Made by a program: the position numbers and the translations under genes. From Rhodospirillaceae bacterium (GTDB lineage: Bacteria > Pseudomonadota > Alphaproteobacteria > UBA6615): a DNA stretch of 37,669 bases. The stretch lies in assembly GCA_002724635.1 (NCBI GenBank), contig PBPM01000012.1, positions 1 through 37,669 on the forward strand, given 5' to 3'. Positions 16,298 to 23,804 of the stretch are shown in pieces (the stretch's first letter is position 1; every line of letters starts with the position of its first letter). The notes beneath the pieces were generated by a model, which ran no database searches, was not told where the DNA came from, and saw only the letters and a program-made list of their open reading frames with translations.

Positions 16298-17470
16298 ATG
16301 GAAAAATTTCTGCCCTATACCCGCCAGATGATTGAAGACGCGGATGTGTCGGCTGTGGTTGATGTGTTGCGTGGCGATTATCTGACAACGGGTCCGGCGG
16401 TTACGGCATTTGAAGATGCGCTTGCCGCCCGTGTCGGCGCTCGCAGCGTTGTTGCGTGTTCCTCCGGTACTGCGGCGCTTCATCTTACGGCGCTTGCGCT
16501 GGGTCTGACCGATCATGATTCGGTCATTGCTCCGGCACTTACGTTTGCTGCGACGGCAAACGGTCCCCGCTCTACCGGTGCGAAAATTGTTTTTGCCGAC
16601 GTCGACCCCGAAACCGGTCTGATGCGGCCTTCTGATTTCGAAGCAGCAATCGAGCGGGCGGGGCCGTCATTACGGGCGGTGTATCCGGTCCACCTTGGCG
16701 GGCAGACTTGTGACATGCCGACGATTAGCGCGATTGCCCGTGAAAGAGGTGTCGCCGTCATCGAGGATGCGGCGCATGCTCTTGGGACAGTTAACCCGGG
16801 ACCGGATGGTCAGCCGGTCGGCGGGTGCGAATTCAGCGACATGACCGTATTTTCGTTCCACCCGGCGAAGACGATCGCCATGGGTGAGGGGGGTGCTGTA
16901 ACAACGCAGGACCCTGAACTCGCTAAACGGCTGCGGCTGTTCTGCACCCATGGCATTACCCGTGACGTAGGGGATTTCGTCGATGGACCGGAGCAGGGTC
17001 CCTGGTACTGCGAGCAGCAGGATCTTGGGTATAACTACCGGGTCAGCGATATTCACTGCGCGCTTGGCCTGGCACAGCTCGGCCGGCTGGATTCGCTCGT
17101 GGAAAAGCGGCTAAATCTGCGGACCGTTTATAATGCGACGCTCACCAGGTTTGCGCCCGTACTCCGTCCTGTACGCCAGGTCACCGATGCCCGCATTGGG
17201 TGGCACCTCTACCAGGTGCTGATCGATTTCGACAGTGCGGGAATAAATCGTGAAACGCTGATGACTGCGCTGCGCGATCGTGGCATTGGCACGCAGGTGC
17301 ATTATATCCCCGTCCATCACCACCCCTACTATCGCAGCGCGCACCAGACCCCGGAATTGAAAGGCGCCGACGCGTTTTACCGGCAATGCCTGTCGCTCCC
17401 TTTCTTCGCTGGAATGGATGAAAGCGATATTGCCTGGGTCGCGGATACGTTCGCGGATATTCTACAGTGA
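16298..17470 (+). CDS. pseC: UDP-4-amino-4,6-dideoxy-N-acetyl-beta-L-altrosamine transaminase
   Basis: A 390-residue DegT/DnrJ/EryC1 aminotransferase using PLP and glutamate to aminate C4 of the PseB product. From the ATG at 16298 (an earlier in-frame start at 16226 lies within pseB), the PLP lysine is Lys191 in FHPAKTIAMGEGG. The ring-nitrogen aspartate is Asp157 in VIEDAAHALG. The first helix MEKFLPYTRQ and DYLTTGP near 28-33 are typical of PseC. Length matches the family. The stop codon overlaps the GTG of the next gene. It acts in the cytoplasm, between PseB and the acyltransferase step. Confidence 0.94.
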   Translation: MEKFLPYTRQMIEDADVSAVVDVLRGDYLTTGPAVTAFEDALAARVGARSVVACSSGTAALHLTALALGLTDHDSVIAPALTFAATANGPRSTGAKIVFADVDPETGLMRPSDFEAAIERAGPSLRAVYPVHLGGQTCDMPTISAIARERGVAVIEDAAHALGTVNPGPDGQPVGGCEFSDMTVFSFHPAKTIAMGEGGAVTTQDPELAKRLRLFCTHGITRDVGDFVDGPEQGPWYCEQQDLGYNYRVSDIHCALGLAQLGRLDSLVEKRLNLRTVYNATLTRFAPVLRPVRQVTDARIGWHLYQVLIDFDSAGINRETLMTALRDRGIGTQVHYIPVHHHPYYRSAHQTPELKGADAFYRQCLSLPFFAGMDESDIAWVADTFADILQ

Positions 17471-19257
17471 ACAGACGTCTGTTCGTCGGTCCTGTCGCCG
17501 GGGATTTCGATCCGGAGTTGGATATTGCCGCGGGGCCGTGGTGTTTTGCGGGGCGGGAAGCAAGCCACCCTGGTTGGGAATCCCTTGAGTTCATCGAACC
17601 TTTCGATACCCCCAAAAAACTGGTCGCTGCCGAAATCAAAACGGCAGCGCTGACCGACGACCGGGTCGCACGGTGGGCAGATCGGCTGAACCTCCACCAT
17701 GGGCTGGACCGGCCGGAGGTTTTCTGGGGCAGGTACCTGAATCTATGGATATCGCTTGTAGCCATGGCGACATGGGCGCGGTGGCGCAACGCCGAAGAGC
17801 TGATCGCCCGATACGGCGATGTGTCGATGGACGTCCCGGTTTGTTCCGATGCACAATTTCCAAGGTCGTCGGGGTTCCCAGATTTCATGTCGCGCCTGAT
17901 TTCCGATTCGGAATTCCAGCTGGCGCTCGACAGCCGGATTCTCCGCCGCCTGTGTCCGGCTGCCTGGACGCTGGTTGAGCAGGACGTTGTTCCGGCCCAC
18001 GATACGCCCACAGATGAATCTGCCCCTGTACAGACATCCCTTGTCCGCAGGCTGCTGCCGCGTATGGCCGTGGACCATCTACCCGGCCTTGTTTTGAGCA
18101 AGCCACTTTATTCTGCGCTTGTCGCGCTGTTGCCGCGCCGCGCTGCCGCAGAGAACAGGGACAGGGTGGTGGCATCGCTCGAGGACGGTGCCTTTCCGCC
18201 GGATTATCTGGCGTTCCTTGATTGGTTTCTCGCGGAGACTATTCCCGACAGCATTGGCGGCGCGGGGTTCCGGTCGCTGGACTCAGCTGCGTCCGCTCTG
18301 CGTTATGTCCCCGGCCGGCTCTATGTCGCGAATACACGTGCGCCGTCGGATCAGGCACGGATGATCGCCGCGCACGCGCTGATGGCCGGTGAGCGACTGG
18401 TCAACACACAGCATGGTGGTTGGGAGGGAACAACGGCTGCGGTCCCCTGGAATCGCCAGACTTATGCTGACGACCATGCGTTCCTGACTTGGGGGTGGGA
18501 GCGACAGGCTGGGTTGCCGGGGCGTTGTCTACCGCACATCGCACCGGCCCTGAGCAATGTCCGGAACCGGCACCGCGCAACAACATCGATGCTTGTAATG
18601 GTCGGCGCGCGGCTGGCTGCGAATGGGATGCGTTTCGACTGCGTGCCCCGTCCGCGGGCGATGCTTAAATATCGGCAGGACAAAGTCGCGTTTCTTAACG
18701 CTCTTCGCGAAGATATCCGCGCGCAGGCACAGTATCGGCCCTATACGCGCGATGCCTGTGATTTCGAGGAAAAAACGTACATACAGCGTCATGTTCCCGC
18801 GGTCGGTATGATCGACAACGACTTTCACCGGTCGATGCTGAACAGCCGTCTGCTGGTGATCGACCATCCAGGTACCACGATGCACATTGCGGTGGCTGCG
18901 AATGTGCCGATGGTGTGTTTCTGGAACCCCGCAGACTGGCCGCTATGCCCCGAGGCGAAGCCATATTTTGTTGGCCTCGAAAAAGCTGGAATTCTATATA
19001 GCGACGCAGTTTCTGCGGCGGCGCATGTTAATGACATCTGGGCGGATGTTCTGACCTGGTGGCGCAGCCCCGAGGTCGTGGATACCATTGCGGCCTGGCG
19101 TCATCAATTTGCCCGCACCCGCCGGTTTTCCCGGTTGGCGCTGATAGGCACACTATGGCGTTTGAGCCGGCAGGAAGGTGATCAGGATCGGGAAGCAACC
19201 CCTATTCCGAAGGGCCGCTGGTATAAATCACAGACAAATTCGCGGGTCGTCCATTGA
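17467..19257 (+). CDS. LIC12162 family putative sugar transferase
   Basis: A 596-residue soluble protein matching the LIC12162 family (TIGR04331-type putative transferases first named in Leptospira). It begins with FVGPVAGDF and PWCF, typical of the family. The signature HGGWEG lies at about 316-321, with LTWGWE near 340-345. The C-terminal third has the GT-B-like pattern LLVIDHPGTTMHIAVAANVPMVCFW, which should bind the nucleotide sugar. Members occur near nonulosonic acid genes, so this is a good candidate for the transferase that adds pseudaminic acid. It overlaps pseC by 4 bp (GTG start). Its last 76 bp overlap the opposing methyltransferase gene. Family fairly sure; activity inferred. Confidence 0.75.
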   Translation: MNRRLFVGPVAGDFDPELDIAAGPWCFAGREASHPGWESLEFIEPFDTPKKLVAAEIKTAALTDDRVARWADRLNLHHGLDRPEVFWGRYLNLWISLVAMATWARWRNAEELIARYGDVSMDVPVCSDAQFPRSSGFPDFMSRLISDSEFQLALDSRILRRLCPAAWTLVEQDVVPAHDTPTDESAPVQTSLVRRLLPRMAVDHLPGLVLSKPLYSALVALLPRRAAAENRDRVVASLEDGAFPPDYLAFLDWFLAETIPDSIGGAGFRSLDSAASALRYVPGRLYVANTRAPSDQARMIAAHALMAGERLVNTQHGGWEGTTAAVPWNRQTYADDHAFLTWGWERQAGLPGRCLPHIAPALSNVRNRHRATTSMLVMVGARLAANGMRFDCVPRPRAMLKYRQDKVAFLNALREDIRAQAQYRPYTRDACDFEEKTYIQRHVPAVGMIDNDFHRSMLNSRLLVIDHPGTTMHIAVAANVPMVCFWNPADWPLCPEAKPYFVGLEKAGILYSDAVSAAAHVNDIWADVLTWWRSPEVVDTIAAWRHQFARTRRFSRLALIGTLWRLSRQEGDQDREATPIPKGRWYKSQTNSRVVH

Positions 19258-19868
19258 CCCGAATTTTTCAATTCCACCCACGACTGCGGCACGCCGGTGC
19301 CTTCGGTGACGATGTCATGCAGTGTCAGCAGGCCGTTCTCGGAAAGCATCGGCGAGAAATTTTCGATATCGCGGGTGACTCCTTCGTAGGAATGATCTCC
19401 ATCGATAAACATCAGATCAAATGGGCCCAGTGCCTTGGCTGTCGAAATCGCCCGGTCGGTCGTCGAGTCACCACATACCAGCGTCAGATTTTTGAACCGC
19501 AGGTTAGCCCAGAAATTGACGCCGTAAGACGGCCCCTCGAGGCTATCAATGGCAACGATTTCGTCAAAGCCAAAGAATTTGTTGAGCATTGTGTTGGTAA
19601 TACCCGATGCAAATCCGACCTCGAGCATCCGCTTCAGCGGGCCGGCGTCGCGCTCATGCGCCTTGAGGCAGAGGATATAGTCGGCCAGTTCTTCAGGTAT
19701 TTGAACTGCATGGGCATAGGTGCCGTCAAACAGCCGGTAACCGCCCATTTCAACATTGGTGTTTTGGCGGATCATCTCGATAAGGCGGTCGCGATACTCT
19801 GGCGAAAAATCACAAGATTCGTATAGATAGTCGGTCAAGATATTTGGATCCCTGGAAATTACCGGCAT
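19182..19868 (-). CDS. Class I SAM-dependent methyltransferase (CmcI/TylF-like)
   Basis: A 228-residue methyltransferase with the SAM-binding motif MLEVGFASG (81-89) and a metal-site-like FIDGDHSYEG (144-153), as in the Methyltransf_24/CmcI group that O-methylates sugars and small molecules. It is the only minus-strand gene in a long plus-strand run. Its 3' end overlaps the LIC12162-type gene by 76 bp, and its start faces the AAC(3)-like gene across a 42-bp gap. It probably methylates a sugar hydroxyl of the polymer or an acyl substituent. Its inverted setting suggests separate regulation or later insertion. Confidence 0.85.
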   Translation of the reverse strand: MPVISRDPNILTDYLYESCDFSPEYRDRLIEMIRQNTNVEMGGYRLFDGTYAHAVQIPEELADYILCLKAHERDAGPLKRMLEVGFASGITNTMLNKFFGFDEIVAIDSLEGPSYGVNFWANLRFKNLTLVCGDSTTDRAISTAKALGPFDLMFIDGDHSYEGVTRDIENFSPMLSENGLLTLHDIVTEGTGVPQSWVELKNSGQWTTREFVCDLYQRPFGIGVASRS

Positions 19869-19919
19869 ATTGCCGAATCTATATGCGGCTCACAATGAAG
19901 TTATTCTGATATGCCGGTA
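19860..19919. repeat. Inverted repeats spanning two divergent start codons
   Basis: TACCGGCAT (19860-19868) and ATGCCGGTA (19911-19919) are perfect inverted copies, each beginning a gene on its own strand (both proteins start Met-Pro-Val). A tight palindrome CGGCA-TAT-TGCCG lies at 19863-19875. It may be an operator or translation-control structure; shared first codons could also be chance. Confidence 0.4.
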
Positions 19920-20723
19920 GCAGAATTCACACTGGGTGAGCTTAGCGATTCGCTTGCCAGTATCGGAATCGTCGCTGGCGATACCGTGCTGATGCATAGT
20001 TCGCTGCTGCATATTGGCATGCTCGCGGGATGTCCCCCGCGGGAAATACCGGACCGTGTGATCTCCGGTCTACTGGATTACCTTGGGCCGAAAGGAACCC
20101 TCGCGGTACTTGCTCCCTGTTACGATTATTCGAACGACAATATTCCGTTCGATACCAGAAAATCCCCAGTCGCGCATGAGTTGGGTATTCTGAGCGCCGC
20201 CCTCGCTGCTAGGCCCGATGCGCTTCGTTCTGCCAATCCGACCTTCAGTCTGGCGGCCGTCGGGCCCGGTGCGGAGAATATCTGTATCGGCTCGAACGCG
20301 TCTGCCTTCGGCGCCGGCTCAGCCTGGGAACGAACAGTCGAGGCGGGGGCAAAGATCCTGCTGCTCGGATCGGAGTTTCAGCGGATGACTTTGGTGCGCT
20401 TCATAGAACAGCGTGCAGGCGTGCCTTATCTCTACGTCAAATATTTCCAAATCCCGGTCTTCCGCGACGGTATCGAACTGGATTTACCTGTTACAGCGCT
20501 TCTCCGGTATGCCCATTTACCTCTCCAATACGACCTGTCGGGTTTTGAAACGCTCCTCCGTGACGCCAATATTCTGCACGAGGCGGCAATTGGCGGGGGT
20601 TTTGCGTGCGCGCTTGATGCAGCGCAATGTGTTCAGGCCGGACTTAAAGCACTCGCCAGTGACCTACATTATTTCCTGGCGTCGCTTCCAGCATATGATG
20701 ATGCCGAACTGCCAATGACATGA
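19911..20723 (+). CDS. AAC(3)-family N-acyltransferase
   Basis: A 270-residue member of the aminoglycoside 3-N-acetyltransferase (Antibiotic_NAT) fold: VLMHSSLLHIG (26-36), LDYLGPKGTLAVLAP (55-69), RSANPTFSLAAVGP (106-119) and ILLLG (149-153). In sugar loci this fold acylates amino sugars, as FdhC does on a Fuc3N nucleotide, rather than causing drug resistance. It begins the acyl-building cassette and sits 10 bp before the adenylation enzyme, so carrier-bound acyl is a likely donor. Arg163 in MTLVRFIEQ stands where I would expect a catalytic His (xFxHyvE pattern). Activity may be altered or another residue may serve. Fold confident; donor and acceptor inferred. Confidence 0.82.
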   Translation: MPVAEFTLGELSDSLASIGIVAGDTVLMHSSLLHIGMLAGCPPREIPDRVISGLLDYLGPKGTLAVLAPCYDYSNDNIPFDTRKSPVAHELGILSAALAARPDALRSANPTFSLAAVGPGAENICIGSNASAFGAGSAWERTVEAGAKILLLGSEFQRMTLVRFIEQRAGVPYLYVKYFQIPVFRDGIELDLPVTALLRYAHLPLQYDLSGFETLLRDANILHEAAIGGGFACALDAAQCVQAGLKALASDLHYFLASLPAYDDAELPMT

Positions 20724-20733
20724 GTAAACAGCA

Positions 20734-22314
20734 ATGATTTTTCTGGAACATTTCTTTGAGCAAAGCGCATCTCGCACCCCGGATGCGGTGGCTGTCGATG
20801 ACGATGGCGCTACGATGAGCTATGGTGCCCTGGAAGCATATGCAAATCGGATCGCGCATTATCTGATTGCCGCCGGCGTCGAACCGAACGACCGGGTTTG
20901 TATCCTGATGGAAAAAAACGCCGGGGCTTATGCCGCCGTCCTCGGAATCTTGAAATCGGGTGCCTGCTGGGTCCCGCTTGGATCCGGCCAGCCTGAAGAG
21001 CGCTTGCGGCAGTTGGTTGAGAAAATAGATCCGAAGACGATCATCACCGACGCGTCGACAATCGGCGAAGCCATAACGATCCGCGATGCACTAGGACCGA
21101 AAATTCCGTTGCTCGTTCTTGGTAGTGAGGACAGTAATGCCGGGGAAAGTATTGGAAGTGAGAGCAATCTTGCAACGCACCTTACCAAGAAACCCGATGT
21201 AACCAGCCGAAGTCCGGATGACCTTGCTTACATCATCTTCACATCGGGTTCGACCGGCATGCCGAAGGGCGTGATGGTGTTGCACCGCAACATCGTGCAG
21301 TTTCTCGACATTTGCCATGGCGTTTTTGGGATTGAGGAGGGTAGCCGTTTCGCTCATCATTCGGACCTGACATTTGACCCATCGCTTTTCGACTTGTTCT
21401 ACGGTTGGTCGCGGGCAGGTACGATTGTGCCATTCAACAAACCGAGTTTTCGCATTAACCCGCTTCGGTTTTTGCAGAACTCCAGGGCTAACGTCTGGTT
21501 TTCAGTGCCGAGCGCGATTGCCAGCCTCGTCGAAAGCGGTGGCCTCAGTGATCCGGCGTTGAATTCCCTAAAGCATTTGATCCTCGGTGGCGAAATGCTC
21601 ACAGGTAATCTTGTTCGTTCCTGGTATGACGCTGTCCCCGATTCCACCATCTACAATGTCTACGGGACGACTGAAACTGCGATAATTAGCCATTGCTACC
21701 GAGTGCCGAAGGATATTGACCCTAATTCCCCGGTTCCCGTTGGCAAAGTTCTGCCTGGTTTCCGGGTCAGGTTGATGGATGGCAATCGGTTAGCGCCACC
21801 CGGCGGTGTCGGGGAATGTTTTGATTACGGGTCACAGCTGTCTGCGGGATATTGGTCTAATGAAGCCGAAACCAAGGCCCGGTTCGTCGAAGACCCGCTT
21901 CATTCCCGGCTGCCCCAGGTTTGGTACCGCACTGGGGATTTGCTTCGGCTTCGGTCGGACGGGGTATACGAATTTGTGGGCCGGTCCGACACGCAGGTTA
22001 AAATTCGGGGGCACCGGATAGAATTGGAAGAAGTTGAGTTCGCACTTGAAAATCACCCGTTGGTCGCTGAAGCGGCGGTGGTTCCGAGCGGACCGAAAGG
22101 CAAACCCAACGAGGCTTGGCTTGTCGCCTTTGTCGCTGGGCGCGAGGGCGTAACCGACGATCTGCTTCGCCGCCATCTCGAAGACCGGTTGCCGCGCTAT
22201 ATGGTACCGATAGATTTTATCATAGAGCCTCTAATGTTACCGCGAAATGCAAATGGCAAAATCGATCGCCCCCTACTTGCCGAACGGGTATCAGAGGAAA
22301 ATCCCCAATTATGA
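20734..22314 (+). CDS. Amino acid adenylation enzyme (DltA/NRPS A-domain-like)
   Basis: A stand-alone 526-residue AMP-forming ligase. It has TSGSTGMPKG (A3, 170-179), TFDPSLFD (A4, 193-200), YGTTE (A5, 300-304), YRTGD (A7, 398-402) and the catalytic lysine near 509 in LPRNANGKIDR (A10). Asp195 in FDPS corresponds to the Asp that holds the alpha-amino group in NRPS A domains (Asp235 of GrsA), pointing to an amino acid substrate rather than a fatty acid. DltA, which loads D-alanine on a carrier, is the closest well-known architecture. Its stop overlaps the carrier-protein start by 4 bp, so the two surely work together. Which amino acid is loaded cannot be read by eye. Confidence 0.9.
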   Translation: MIFLEHFFEQSASRTPDAVAVDDDGATMSYGALEAYANRIAHYLIAAGVEPNDRVCILMEKNAGAYAAVLGILKSGACWVPLGSGQPEERLRQLVEKIDPKTIITDASTIGEAITIRDALGPKIPLLVLGSEDSNAGESIGSESNLATHLTKKPDVTSRSPDDLAYIIFTSGSTGMPKGVMVLHRNIVQFLDICHGVFGIEEGSRFAHHSDLTFDPSLFDLFYGWSRAGTIVPFNKPSFRINPLRFLQNSRANVWFSVPSAIASLVESGGLSDPALNSLKHLILGGEMLTGNLVRSWYDAVPDSTIYNVYGTTETAIISHCYRVPKDIDPNSPVPVGKVLPGFRVRLMDGNRLAPPGGVGECFDYGSQLSAGYWSNEAETKARFVEDPLHSRLPQVWYRTGDLLRLRSDGVYEFVGRSDTQVKIRGHRIELEEVEFALENHPLVAEAAVVPSGPKGKPNEAWLVAFVAGREGVTDDLLRRHLEDRLPRYMVPIDFIIEPLMLPRNANGKIDRPLLAERVSEENPQL

Positions 22315-22577
22315 CCGCAATTTCAGTCAAAAATCTTCAGGAAGAGTTACGAACGCTGATGGCGGAAGCCTTCAACATTCCTATTGAAGATCTGCCGCGG
22401 CAATCGACGCCAGACAATACGAAAGGGTGGGATTCGCTTTCGCATCTTGTGTTTATTGCCATGCTCGAACAGCGTTATGGGCTTTCAATCTCCCATTCCG
22501 ACGCTGTCACGCTGCTCGATGAGCGAGATATCATTACTTATGTCACGACAAAAAATATGGAAAAATCAATTGATTAA
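22311..22577 (+). CDS. Acyl/peptidyl carrier protein
   Basis: An 88-residue free-standing carrier protein. It is mostly helical and acidic, with the phosphopantetheine attachment motif KGWDSLSHL, where Ser42 would carry the arm. The ATG at 22311 overlaps the adenylation gene stop (ATGA). A longer reading in this frame lies inside the ligase gene and is not real. It should accept the aminoacyl group from the ligase and present it to later enzymes of the cassette. No phosphopantetheinyl transferase is encoded nearby, so a housekeeping one would be needed. Confidence 0.9.
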   Translation: MTAISVKNLQEELRTLMAEAFNIPIEDLPRQSTPDNTKGWDSLSHLVFIAMLEQRYGLSISHSDAVTLLDERDIITYVTTKNMEKSID

Positions 22578-22609
22578 GGCTAGCATGAACAATCTGAAAG
22601 GCTCGGATT

Positions 22610-23764
22610 ATGGCTGGAACTAGGACGGGCGAGTTCAAGGAACTCATTTCGCCGTTTCTGAAAAGTAAGATTGCCTCGGCTGCTCAGCAGTTCGGATTGC
22701 ACAGCCAAGAAGTACGCGCACTCACTCGCCAATACGTTAAGGATCCCGTCGAAGATGTGGTGCAGGCTAACTCACGCCGGCGGCATTACGAATCCGAAGT
22801 CACGCTGTCCTTCGAAGGGCGGCCCTTGATGGGCATCGAACGGATGTATCGGCGTACTGCGCTTATAGAACCTACAACCGTATGTGCGGCCCATTGCCGT
22901 TGGTGCACCCGGGCACAATACCCCATACAGACGATGCAGAAAGATGACATTGTTCACGCTGCGCGCTATTTCGGTTCTCCGGGACAGTGTGACGATCTTG
23001 ACGAAATTCTGATTACCGGTGGCGACCCGTTGATGTCGCTTCCGCTCCTTGGTCACACGGTGCATAGCATTCGCGAGCACGCGCCCAACATTCAGACAAT
23101 TAGAATTGGCAGCCGTGTTCCGTTTCAGGATCCACGTCGAATTAACGTGGATCTCCTTGCACTGTTCACTGCATACCCCGATGTGCGTTTTGAGATTGGC
23201 TGCAACGTCAATCACCCAGTCGAATTCTGGCCGGAATCAGTCGAGGCAATTCGCAAACTTCAGGACATCGGGGTGCGTGTCTACAATCAGAATCCTTTGC
23301 TCAAAGGGGTGAATGACGATCTGCAAACCCTGATGGATCTATACGGACTGTTACGGCAGAATCGGATCGAGGCACACTATCTGTTCCATGCCATTCCACT
23401 GCGCGGTATGTCCCACCACCGGACATCGATTGCCAAGGGGCTCGACCTTGCTAACAAGATTTCGAGCTGCGGCGAGTTTTCTGGACGTGCCAAACCGCGT
23501 TACACGGTGTTGAGTGATATCGGCAAGGTTGTGCTCTACGAAGGCTCGATCATCGACCGTCGGGAGTCCGACAATGCCGTTCTGTTAAAATCGGGCTATC
23601 AACTGCAGGACCGTATGCGTTGGAATCCGGCCTGGGAAAAACCGGACAGCGCTATTGTGGAAAATGACGGCACGATGATGGTCTGGTATCTTGACGGTAC
23701 AGATGAGCCGGTCGCAGAAGAGGCCGTAGATTCCCTCTATCACGCAGTTTCGGCAGGTCGCTAG
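22610..23764 (+). CDS. Lysine 2,3-aminomutase-like radical SAM enzyme
   Basis: A 384-residue protein of the KamA/EpmB family, which moves an amino group from the alpha to the beta carbon using a radical SAM cluster and PLP. The cluster cysteines are Cys92, Cys96 and Cys99 (CAAHCRWC); ITGGDPLMS (135-143) is the family SAM-contact motif. The usual PLP motif PGGGGK is shortened: Lys306 in LSDIGK is the only lysine in a matching place (SGRAKPR before it resembles EpmB's GYLVPR). The C-terminus is family-like in length, without the clostridial extension. A GAAAGG-type RBS precedes the ATG. In this cassette it may make a beta-amino acid for the ligase and carrier, or act on the carrier-bound residue (inference). 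Confidence 0.82.
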   Translation: MAGTRTGEFKELISPFLKSKIASAAQQFGLHSQEVRALTRQYVKDPVEDVVQANSRRRHYESEVTLSFEGRPLMGIERMYRRTALIEPTTVCAAHCRWCTRAQYPIQTMQKDDIVHAARYFGSPGQCDDLDEILITGGDPLMSLPLLGHTVHSIREHAPNIQTIRIGSRVPFQDPRRINVDLLALFTAYPDVRFEIGCNVNHPVEFWPESVEAIRKLQDIGVRVYNQNPLLKGVNDDLQTLMDLYGLLRQNRIEAHYLFHAIPLRGMSHHRTSIAKGLDLANKISSCGEFSGRAKPRYTVLSDIGKVVLYEGSIIDRRESDNAVLLKSGYQLQDRMRWNPAWEKPDSAIVENDGTMMVWYLDGTDEPVAEEAVDSLYHAVSAGR

Positions 23765-23804
23765 AAACCTGTCTAACCGGACCGAAATCATAGAACTAGA
23801 ACGG

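Noticed and set aside
19911-20723. Aminoglycoside resistance gene
   Set aside because: AAC(3)-fold similarity is clear, but the setting between sugar and carrier-protein genes, and Arg163 where the catalytic His is expected, argue against drug resistance.
22116-22310. Longer N-terminus for the carrier protein
   Set aside because: The extra 65 residues are an out-of-frame reading of the ligase gene; carrier proteins are about 80-90 residues.
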